Assembly (NCBI RefSeq): GCF_900110105.1
Contig: NZ_FOCL01000003.1
Coordinates: 372,001-436,000 of the forward strand
Source: Mucilaginibacter gossypiicola
GTDB taxonomy: Bacteria; Bacteroidota; Bacteroidia; Sphingobacteriales; Sphingobacteriaceae
Length of the DNA: 64,000 bases
Direction of reading: 5' to 3'
Every line of letters starts with the position of its first letter. Position 1 is the first letter of the stretch. The position numbers and the translations under genes were made by a program. Below are positions 1-6,852 of the stretch, in pieces. Below the pieces are notes generated by a model. That model did no database searches. It saw only the letters and a program-made list of their open reading frames with translations, and had not been told where the DNA came from.

Positions 1-1403
1 ACTATAACGAATTTGTGAATTTATACCCCGAAGAGAAGCTTAACCAGCAATCTGCAAGGTGTATGAATTGCGGTATCCCTTTCTGCCATTCGGGATGCCC
101 CCTTGGTAACATCATCCCTGAGTTTAACGATGCCGTGTATCGTAAAAACTGGGAAGAAGCTTACCATATATTATCATCAACCAATAACTTCCCTGAGTTT
201 ACAGGCCGTATCTGCCCTGCCCCATGCGAATCTGCATGTGTGTTAGGCATCAACAAGCCGCCTGTTGCTATCGAGGAAATTGAGCGCCATATCATCGAGA
301 TAGCTTACGAGAAAAACCTCGTAAAACCTACTGCTCCACTTGTTAAAACAGGCAAAAAAGTAGCTGTTGTAGGTTCGGGCCCGGCAGGCTTAGCCGCCGC
401 AGCCCAACTGGTAAAAGTTGGCCACACCGTTACCGTTTACGAACGTGATGACCGTGCAGGTGGTTTATTACGCTACGGCATCCCTGACTTTAAATTAGAG
501 AAATGGGTTGTTGAGCGTCGTGTAGAAGTAATGGAAAAAGACGGCGTTGTATTTAAATACAACAGCGAAGTTGGTGTAAACGTAGCTGCCGACGAATTGG
601 TACGCAACAACGATGCCGTAATTTTGGCCGGTGGTTCAACCATCCCGCGTAATCTTAACATCCCGGGCCGCGAGTTAAAAGGCATCCATTTTGCAATGGA
701 CTTCCTGAAACAGCAAAACAAACGTGTTAGCAATATTGAAGTTACTGCCGAAGAGATCATAGCTACCGGTAAAGACGTAGTTGTAATTGGCGGTGGTGAC
801 ACCGGATCGGACTGTGTGGGTACTTCAAACCGCCAGGGCGCAGCATCTATCAAACAATTTGAGGTGATGTTCCAGCCGCCGACTCAGCGTACACAGCACA
901 TGCCTTGGCCTACTTATCCAATGGTACTGAAAACCACCAGCTCACACGAAGAAGGCGCCGACCGTTTCTGGGGCGTTAATACTTTAGAGTTTTTAGGTGA
1001 TGAAGAAGGCAACCTGCGCGCACTGAAAGTAGTTGACGTTGAATGGGAACAGGACTTTATGGGCCGCCCTGTAAAATTCCATGTGGTTGAAGGTTCGGAA
1101 CGTGAAATTCCTTGCCAGCGTGTATTCCTGGCTATGGGCTTTTTACACCCGCAGCATGATACCTTCATCAGCCAGCTTGGTGTTGATATCGACGAGCGTA
1201 AAAACGTTAAAGCCAAAGAAGGTGTTTACCGCACCAACGTAAGCAAAGTATTTACAGCAGGCGATATGCGCCGCGGACAGTCACTGGTAGTTTGGGCTAT
1301 ATCTGAAGGCCGCGAGGCTGCCCGCAAGGTTGACGAATTTTTAATGGGCCACTCTCTGCTGGAAAGCAAAGACGCCGTTAACCAGTTCGACCAGGTATTT
1401 TAA
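1..1403 (+). CDS. gltD: Glutamate synthase (NADPH) small subunit, 5' end cut by window edge
   Basis: GltD passes electrons from NADPH through FAD and Fe-S clusters to the large subunit GltB, which makes glutamate from glutamine and 2-oxoglutarate. The reading frame is open to base 1 (reading ...[13 protein letters not shown]), so the true start lies outside the window; the first in-window start-like codon is GTG at 15. Counting from that GTG, two cysteine clusters ([14 protein letters not shown] and CPAPCESAC) lie within the first 80 residues, the FAD GxGxxG ([13 protein letters not shown]) is near 115-127, a second Rossmann motif ([12 protein letters not shown]) near 255, and the C-terminal FAD-contacting [14 protein letters not shown] near 420. 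gltB is expected just upstream. Length and motifs fit the family. Confidence 0.96.
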   Translation, partial: YNEFVNLYPEEKLNQQSARCMNCGIPFCHSGCPLGNIIPEFNDAVYRKNWEEAYHILSSTNNFPEFTGRICPAPCESACVLGINKPPVAIEEIERHIIEIAYEKNLVKPTAPLVKTGKKVAVVGSGPAGLAAAAQLVKVGHTVTVYERDDRAGGLLRYGIPDFKLEKWVVERRVEVMEKDGVVFKYNSEVGVNVAADELVRNNDAVILAGGSTIPRNLNIPGRELKGIHFAMDFLKQQNKRVSNIEVTAEEIIATGKDVVVIGGGDTGSDCVGTSNRQGAASIKQFEVMFQPPTQRTQHMPWPTYPMVLKTTSSHEEGADRFWGVNTLEFLGDEEGNLRALKVVDVEWEQDFMGRPVKFHVVEGSEREIPCQRVFLAMGFLHPQHDTFISQLGVDIDERKNVKAKEGVYRTNVSKVFTAGDMRRGQSLVVWAISEGREAARKVDEFLMGHSLLESKDAVNQFDQVF

Positions 1404-1473
1404 TTTAGTGACCAGAGGTTGGAGATTAGATACTTCTTTAGCAGATATCTCCTTATCATATTGTTTTAATTAT

Positions 1474-1506
1474 AAAGCCGGGCCTTTGCCCGGCTTTGTT
1501 GTTTTA
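1474..1506 (+). terminator. Rho-independent terminator after gltD
   Basis: A perfect 10-bp GC-rich stem (AAAGCCGGGC / GCCCGGCTTT) with a CTTT loop is followed by a T-rich tail, about 70 bp after the gltD stop. Confidence 0.85.
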
Positions 1507-1599
1507 TTCTTAAACGACGCTTAACAGCATTAGCTATTGTAGTAATCCACAATGTTTAAATCTGGTAGGCTCCGAAGATGAAATGACAAAAGAGGGCCT

Positions 1600-1670
1600 G
1601 TCAGTCTGAGCCTGTCGAAGACTCGCGCGTAGAGGCCTTGCCCACCGTGCTTCGACAAGCTCAGCATGAC
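1600..1670. repeat. Palindromic intergenic repeat with CTTCGACAAGCTCAG core
   Basis: Left arm GTCAGTCTGAGCCTGTCGAAG pairs imperfectly with right arm CTTCGACAAGCTCAGCATGAC around a GC-rich middle. From general knowledge, sequences built on CTTCGACAAGCTCAG are common intergenic repeats in many bacterial genomes. It lies in the 389-bp gap between gltD and the SRPBCC gene. The rest of that gap (1671-1792) shows no gene that I can support. Confidence 0.6.
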
Positions 1671-1792
1671 CCGATTTTAATTTTGCCATGTTGAGGAACG
1701 AAGCATCTTCTTCGCACTGTACAGCGGCTTTGCGATTCGCTCTTACAGCAACAACGTTTTTCCGCTTTAGATAGCTTAAAATTACTGCCGAA

Positions 1793-2215
1793 TTACTTCT
1801 CCAAATATTCTTTAAGCGAAATACCGGTAATGTGTGTCCAGCCGGCAACAAAGTTTTCTTTTTTGAAGGAGTCGAGCGGTGGAAAAGTTTCAAGGCCCCT
1901 ATGGGTAAGTACTAATTTGGTACCCTCCCCTTCCGGAAAAAGTTCCCAGGTAACTTCCGAATTACCTTCGTAGCCGTCATAGCGCCAGGTATAAGCAATA
2001 GTTTTACCCTCAACAACTTTTGTTACCCTGCACAGGTGAAGAAATTCTTTATTCCCGTCGCCCCCGGTAAATTCAAATTCAAAACCTACTTCGGGTTTAA
2101 ACTCGGCAAGGTCAAAATACCATTCCTTCATTTTTTCCTTAACGGTGATGGCTTCCCATACTTTTTGAATGGGCGCGGCGTAAATTCTTTCAATTACAAA
2201 TGGTTGCGTACTCAT
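1793..2215 (-). CDS. SRPBCC / AHSA1-like protein
   Basis: A 140-residue START/Bet v1-like fold protein of the Activator of Hsp90 ATPase homologue 1-like group. The N-terminal strand and helix (ERIYAAPIQKVWEAITVKEK) and the tryptophan/phenylalanine-rich middle strands are typical, and the C-terminal helix begins near GWTHITGISLKEYLE. These domains form a hydrophobic pocket, but the ligand is unknown. The start overlaps the stop of the upstream ArsR gene (ATGA), so the two are surely co-translated. ArsR-SRPBCC pairs are common, with the ArsR protein controlling both genes. Family confident; substrate not predictable. Confidence 0.88.
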   Translation of the reverse strand: MSTQPFVIERIYAAPIQKVWEAITVKEKMKEWYFDLAEFKPEVGFEFEFTGGDGNKEFLHLCRVTKVVEGKTIAYTWRYDGYEGNSEVTWELFPEGEGTKLVLTHRGLETFPPLDSFKKENFVAGWTHITGISLKEYLEK

Positions 2216-2550
2216 AGTTTGTTGTGTTTATGGTTATCTGTGTTTTGTTCATCAGTCAAAAAAGCGTCGAGTGCATCCAGTTTCAGTGTCCAGAACTGGC
2301 GGTATTGTTCGGCCCAGTCAGTAACTTGTTTTAATTGCTTCAAATCGGCTTGGCAATAGCGTTCCCTGCCCTGCTGTTTGATAACAAGCAAGCCACATTC
2401 GGTTAATATTTTTATATGTTTAGATACGGCGGGGCGGCTGATATCAAAATTATCGGCCACCGCATTCAGGTTCATTTGCCGGTGGGCCAAAAGGTTAATG
2501 ATCTCGCGCCGGGTGGGATCGGCTATAGCCTGGAAAACATCTCTTCGCAT
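2212..2550 (-). CDS. ArsR-family winged-helix repressor
   Basis: A 112-residue HTH regulator. It begins MRRDVFQAIADPTRREII, typical of ArsR proteins, and the recognition helix region is DISRPAVSKHIKILTECGLL with the wing following at QQGRERYCQ. I see no CxC metal-binding motif in the recognition helix, so it is probably not a metal sensor. It is the first gene of a two-gene operon with the SRPBCC protein and lies just downstream of two AACC-N4-GGTT palindromes that flank its likely promoter. It probably represses its own operon; the inducing signal is unknown. Confidence 0.92.
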   Translation of the reverse strand: MRRDVFQAIADPTRREIINLLAHRQMNLNAVADNFDISRPAVSKHIKILTECGLLVIKQQGRERYCQADLKQLKQVTDWAEQYRQFWTLKLDALDAFLTDEQNTDNHKHNKL

Positions 2551-2569
2551 AGTAACTGAACGGCCATAC

Positions 2570-2616
2570 GAAACCGTTCGGTTACAAATATAAATGAAAC
2601 CTTTTGGTTACGCAAT
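2570..2616 (-). promoter_or_regulatory. ArsR operon promoter with two operator palindromes
   Basis: On the minus strand a TATATTTG -7 element (2592-2585) has a TTG 20 bp upstream (2616-2614), as in Bacteroidetes promoters. Two palindromes, GAAACCGTTCGGTTAC (2570-2585) and GAAACCTTTTGGTTAC (2596-2611), flank the -7 element. Their half-sites (GTAACC / GGTTTC) are the same in both. They resemble AACC-N4-GGTT operators of ArsR-SRPBCC pairs. Repression by occlusion of the polymerase is inferred. Confidence 0.7.
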
Positions 2617-2873
2617 AGCTTTTTAATTTTCCGGTCAATATCATATGCTGTTTGCTGTGTCAAACAATTCGACATATAACATGCATGCTCATTTTCAAGC
2701 ACATGAAACATCTTTTCAGTATTGATTTATTGATTCGGAATGTGCACCGACAGGTAGCGGTATCTACGCCATAGGTAATTTTACGTAGTGAAAATTGGGT
2801 GATAACACCTATTTCGGCATCTTGTTTTTTGCCATATTTTTATCGCACCTGAACATCTAATGAAAATAATGCA
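2617..2873. other. Divergent intergenic region without recognised gene
   Basis: This is the rest of the gap between the ArsR gene and the DUF3892 gene. It contains short frames only, none with convincing coding character. A promoter for the rightward gene must lie here, but I could not single out a clear -33/-7 pair. Confidence 0.4.
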
Positions 2874-3167
2874 ATGGCAGTACGTATAGTATGTATAAAA
2901 ACCGATACCCGGCCGCATGATAATCCCTATGTAGCCATCGATGCGCTTGAATGGATCAACGAACGGATCAATGTAAAAGGCCTTACCGAACGTTCAAAAC
3001 TGTATGATTGGATAAAAAATGAGGACGGCGAAGCTTATATTATCGACAACAAGGGCAATAAAACCAGCCTGATCCCGGCCGTTTGCCCCGAAGGTAATAA
3101 ATATGTTAAAACCGTTTATGACGAATCGGAACCTGACTACCTGTTGGGCTTACCTGAATGCGCCTGA
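2874..3167 (+). CDS. DUF3892-like protein
   Basis: A 97-residue cytoplasmic protein. The N-terminal strand (MAVRIVCIKTD), the central WINE/DWIKNEDGEAYIID section and especially the C-terminal GNKYVKTVYDESEPDYLLGLPEC match the layout I know for DUF3892 domains (N-terminal CI motif, C-terminal KYLKT...P..LL.LPEC). Function of the family is unknown. It stands alone, convergent with the CYTH gene, 6 bp from that gene's stop. Confidence 0.75.
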   Translation: MAVRIVCIKTDTRPHDNPYVAIDALEWINERINVKGLTERSKLYDWIKNEDGEAYIIDNKGNKTSLIPAVCPEGNKYVKTVYDESEPDYLLGLPECA

Positions 3168-3173
3168 AAACTT

Positions 3174-3641
3174 TTACCAGCTTTTAAACGGATTAGCACT
3201 TAAAAAGGAATTGTAATATCGCTTATCCCCTGTTACTTCGGTAGTTACCCAGGGCGGTAAGTCAAATTTTTCGTCCTCACTATCGAGTTCAATTTCGGCC
3301 ATAAGCAAGCCTTCATTATCGCTTACAAACACATCAACTTCCCAAAGCTTACCGGCGTAGTTGATGTTATAGCGATATTTTTCCAGTTCGGAAACTGCAA
3401 AGTTATCAAGCAGCTGAATACCGTCAGTTTTGGGAATAGTATATTCAAATTCGCTACGGCTAAAACCTGCTGTACCACCTTTTATGGTGATATATGCTTC
3501 GGTATCAGTAACCCGTACCCTGATGGTTTTCTTTTCGTCACTAAAAATATATCCCTGCCTGAAATGCATGGCATCTGGCTTTGCTAACTGCTGCCATTTT
3601 TCGTGATCTACCAAAAACTTACGTTCTATTTCAATTGCCAT
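3174..3641 (-). CDS. CYTH-domain triphosphatase-like protein
   Basis: The protein opens MAIEIERKFLVDH, which contains the ExExK signature of the CYTH tunnel fold that binds triphosphate substrates with divalent metal. Alternating charged strands follow (TIRVRVTD, AYITIKGG, FEYTIP, AEIELDSEDE, EVTGDKRYYN), as in class IV adenylate cyclase-like and inorganic triphosphatase families. A longer frame begins at 3671, but the second Met at 3641 places the ExExK motif right at the N-terminus as is usual, so I use it. At 155 residues it is a stand-alone CYTH. Exact substrate is not determined. Confidence 0.88.
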   Translation of the reverse strand: MAIEIERKFLVDHEKWQQLAKPDAMHFRQGYIFSDEKKTIRVRVTDTEAYITIKGGTAGFSRSEFEYTIPKTDGIQLLDNFAVSELEKYRYNINYAGKLWEVDVFVSDNEGLLMAEIELDSEDEKFDLPPWVTTEVTGDKRYYNSFLSANPFKSW

Positions 3642-3726
3642 CAGATTTGTTTTAGCCTGCAATTTTAGCATTATTTAACATTTGGGAGCTGATAAATATT
3701 ATATATTTATATTATATCAAACCTAT

Positions 3727-4674
3727 ATGCTAACTGCTAAACCTGTTACAAAACTAACCTGCATTGTATTGACTTTGTTTTGCCTTGGCTGTAAACACCG
3801 CAATATTGTTAAACACAATGGCGAAAAAGACCTTATCTCGTTTAAACCTGTTTTCGGCATCAGCTATACCGAAATTGCGCGACGTTCGCAAAATGGTCTT
3901 TCATTCAACGGTTTCGGCTATCAACTGGAACCGCAATGGAAAATGCAATTCGTTTCAAACGACTCAACCTGTATTTACAGCCCCACAAAAAAGCAGTTTA
4001 TTAACTTTCCGCTCAGCCGCGGTTATGATTCTATTTTTAACACGGCCCGCACATGGCTCAAAGTTAAAACCATGACCAAAGACAGTATGATCATTGAGCT
4101 GCTTAAAGCATATGGCGACTCGGTTGATACCCGCGGCGCCAAAGTTTATATGGTTTTCTATGCCGATAATTATATTAAAAACGTACTTCATGGCGATATA
4201 AGTAAATGCAAAAGCCCCAGCCGAAAAGACTCTCTTTATATACAATGGTTAGCCGATTCTGCAAATAAAAATGTTGACAAAGCCTTTGCCGCCCGGCAAC
4301 CTGTTGAGCTTAAAAGTAAAAGTGTATTGGTTACCTTTAGCAAACGCCACACGGAACCAACCATGCTCAATAATTTCAACACATCCGATGATTATATGGG
4401 GCCGGAGTTTGATATCATCGTTAATAAAGCCTACGCCAATTTTTACTATTCCTTTTCCATATTTGTCGACCCGGCCGGGCAGATACACTATGGAAAACCC
4501 CTTACGGCATTTTCGGAGAAAAGCTACGAGGAAAATTATATTCACCTTTCTACAGCAGTAATGAACAGTTACCTTAGATACTACCTGAACTTTATTCCCG
4601 GTAAAACACTTGGTATAGTGCATACCAGCGAGATAGCCGTTCATGTTAAAGGGAACCGGGGTGTGCATATTTAA
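3727..4674 (+). CDS. Putative lipoprotein, tandem paralogue 1 of 3
   Basis: Unrecognised secreted protein of about 315 residues. The start is placed at the ATG at 3727, giving a short hydrophobic leader (KLTCIVLTLFCLGC) with a lipobox-like LGC, so it is probably a lipoprotein. The mature part carries blocks shared by all three tandem genes: LISFKP, a GLSFN...GYQLEPQWK block, INFPL.RGYDSIFN, FYADNY, KAFAARQP, and FYYSF near the C-terminus. No catalytic motif is evident. It is most similar to the next gene. It reads with the two following genes and a large secreted protein in the same direction. Confidence 0.8.
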   Translation: MLTAKPVTKLTCIVLTLFCLGCKHRNIVKHNGEKDLISFKPVFGISYTEIARRSQNGLSFNGFGYQLEPQWKMQFVSNDSTCIYSPTKKQFINFPLSRGYDSIFNTARTWLKVKTMTKDSMIIELLKAYGDSVDTRGAKVYMVFYADNYIKNVLHGDISKCKSPSRKDSLYIQWLADSANKNVDKAFAARQPVELKSKSVLVTFSKRHTEPTMLNNFNTSDDYMGPEFDIIVNKAYANFYYSFSIFVDPAGQIHYGKPLTAFSEKSYEENYIHLSTAVMNSYLRYYLNFIPGKTLGIVHTSEIAVHVKGNRGVHI

Positions 4675-4740
4675 GTCATGAAATCATTTAAACTGCTCAT
4701 TTAGCGCTCATAATAAGTCATATATTTAATAAATACCTAT

Positions 4741-5679
4741 ATGATAACCAACAAACCTATCACAAAATTAACCTGCATTGTATTGGCTTTACTTTGCATG
4801 GGCTGCAAACAACGTAACATTGTTAAACACAATGGCGAAAAAGACCTGATCTCGTTTAAGCCTGTCTTTGGCATCAGTTATACCGAAATTGCCCGCAGAT
4901 CAGATAATGGACTGTCGTTTAATAACTCCGGTTATCAGTTAGAGCCGCAATGGAAAATGCAATTCGTTTCCAATGATTCGGCCAGGATTTACAGTCCGAC
5001 TAAAAAACAATTCATCAATTTTCCGCTTACCCGCGGATATGATTCCATTTTTAATACCGCCCGCACCTGGTTAAAAGTTAAAACCATGACTAAGGACAGC
5101 ATGATCGTCGAAATGCTTAAAGCCGATGGCTATTCGATTGATACCCGCGGAGCAAAGGTTTTTATGGTTTTTTATGCCGATAATTACATTAACGATGTAC
5201 TCCATGGCAATTTAAACAAATACCAAAGCCCCAGCCGAAAAGACAGCTTGTACATAAAATCATTAACCGATATTGCCAATAAAGATTACAATAAAGCATT
5301 TGCTGCCCGGCAACCCGTTGAGCTTAGCAGCAGCAGCAACCGGATAAAAATAAAAAAACTCCATTCCGAGCCAACCATGCTCAACAATTTTAGCCCGACC
5401 GACTATATGCGGCCCGAGTTTGACATCACTATTGATAAAGCTTATTCAAACTTTTACTATTCATTCTCAATTTTTGTTGACCCCATGGGTCGGATGTTTT
5501 ATGGCAAACCCCTGCGGGTATTTTTCGAAGAAACTCAAAGGGTTAGCAATACCCATCTTTCAAAAGCCGTAATGGAAACTTACCTCAAGTTTTATCTTGA
5601 TGTGAAGCCAGGTAGTACGCTCGGAATTGCGCATACCAGCGAGATTGCAGTAAACGTTACCGGCAAAAGTGGCTTGTAA
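4741..5679 (+). CDS. Putative lipoprotein, tandem paralogue 2 of 3
   Basis: A 312-residue paralogue of the gene before it. The first 120 residues are nearly identical between the two, while the last third has diverged, which points to a recent duplication or gene conversion. The signal sequence ends in LALLCMGC, a lipobox-like site. All the shared blocks (LISFKP, GYQLEPQWK, FYADNY, KAFAARQP, FYYSFSIFVDP) are present. The gap to the upstream stop is 66 bp. Function unknown; an envelope location is inferred from the leader only. Confidence 0.8.
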   Translation: MITNKPITKLTCIVLALLCMGCKQRNIVKHNGEKDLISFKPVFGISYTEIARRSDNGLSFNNSGYQLEPQWKMQFVSNDSARIYSPTKKQFINFPLTRGYDSIFNTARTWLKVKTMTKDSMIVEMLKADGYSIDTRGAKVFMVFYADNYINDVLHGNLNKYQSPSRKDSLYIKSLTDIANKDYNKAFAARQPVELSSSSNRIKIKKLHSEPTMLNNFSPTDYMRPEFDITIDKAYSNFYYSFSIFVDPMGRMFYGKPLRVFFEETQRVSNTHLSKAVMETYLKFYLDVKPGSTLGIAHTSEIAVNVTGKSGL

Positions 5680-5733
5680 CGATATCGGTCCATTTTTTAG
5701 CCATTTATCAAATTATCTATATCTTTAGCAGCA

Positions 5734-6696
5734 ATGCTACTTATCAATCTTAAAACATTAAAAACAGCAGCATTTGGGCTGCTCATTATTATATCTGCCT
5801 TTATTTCCGGTTGCGGCGGCGGCCCTTCAGGCAAAAAGAAAAGAGAGCTGATCTCCTTTAAACCTTACAATGGCATCAACTACTCCGAAGTATCCAGGCG
5901 TCAAAAAAATGGTCTGTCGTTTAACGAATATGGTTATCAACTGGAGCCACAATGGAAGCTAAAATTTGTTTCGGACGATTCGGTAAGCATTTTCAGTCCT
6001 ACTAAAAATGCATTTATCAATTTTCCGCTTACACGTGGCTACGACTCCATTTTTAATGCAGCCCGCTCATGGTTAAAGATCAGGAAGATTGATAAAGATA
6101 GTATCACCATGGAGATCCTGATTCAAAAAGGTGATTCCCTTGATGTTAAAGGCACCAAAGTGTATATGCGATTCTTCGCAGATAACTATGTGAAGAACGT
6201 TTTGCACACCGATACAACAACATTAAGAAGGCCAAGTCGGGCCGATACTTTATTCATTCGTTCGCTTGCCGCAAAAGCAACAGCAGATTATACCAAGGCT
6301 TTTGCAGCCAGGCAGCCGGCTATTATGACGAGTAAAAGCCCACTGGTTACGGTTTCGCGCCGCACTACCAAACCGGATATACTCAATAATTTCGATAACT
6401 CTGATGATTACCTTGACCCTACTTATGACATCGTGATCAAAAACGCATATAAAGATTTTTATTACTCCTTCACCATGTATATTAACGATAAGGGCCGGTT
6501 GTTTTATGGCATTCCCCTTGTTGGCTTTAATGGAGAAAAAGAAATTGAAGCCGATTATATCCACGCCTCCAAAGCAGTTATGGAAAGCTACTTTAAGTTT
6601 TATCTCAATGTAAAACCGGGGACAACACTAGGCATGATCCACTCAAGTATGGTTTCTGTACACGTTGAGGGCAAGGCTAAAACTGCAGCTAAGTAA
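5734..6696 (+). CDS. Putative lipoprotein, tandem paralogue 3 of 3
   Basis: A 320-residue, more divergent member of the same tandem family. It has the clearest lipobox of the three (AFISGC after a hydrophobic stretch), followed by a Gly-rich and Lys-rich linker. The blocks LISFKP, GLSFNEYGYQLEPQWK, INFPLTRGYDSIFN, FFADNY, KAFAARQP and FYYSFTMYI align with the two upstream copies. Its divergence suggests that it is the older duplicate and that copies 1 and 2 arose later. No known domain recognised. Confidence 0.82.
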   Translation: MLLINLKTLKTAAFGLLIIISAFISGCGGGPSGKKKRELISFKPYNGINYSEVSRRQKNGLSFNEYGYQLEPQWKLKFVSDDSVSIFSPTKNAFINFPLTRGYDSIFNAARSWLKIRKIDKDSITMEILIQKGDSLDVKGTKVYMRFFADNYVKNVLHTDTTTLRRPSRADTLFIRSLAAKATADYTKAFAARQPAIMTSKSPLVTVSRRTTKPDILNNFDNSDDYLDPTYDIVIKNAYKDFYYSFTMYINDKGRLFYGIPLVGFNGEKEIEADYIHASKAVMESYFKFYLNVKPGTTLGMIHSSMVSVHVEGKAKTAAK

Positions 6697-6852
6697 CAAT
6701 TGTGCTATTTTGTATAAGCGTATAGCTTTTAGCGTTTAACTTTCGCAAGCCGGCTGCAAAAGGCATTTGTAAAAAAGTGTTAAATAAACGGCCGCCAAAA
6801 ATGCAATACGGCTAAATGTTTATATTAGCCCCTGTTACTTCTTTAACTTATA

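Noticed and set aside
1534..1893. 119-codon minus-strand frame
   Set aside because: It overlaps the dispersed CTTCGACAAGCTCAG repeat and the end of the SRPBCC gene in another frame; no protein-like pattern.
2523..2711. 62-codon minus-strand frame upstream of and overlapping the ArsR gene
   Set aside because: It covers the ArsR promoter and operators and the ArsR start, so it is a shadow frame.
4249..4668. 139-codon minus-strand frame inside lipoprotein paralogue 1
   Set aside because: It is antisense to a gene whose frame is conserved in two paralogues, and its own translation is not conserved.
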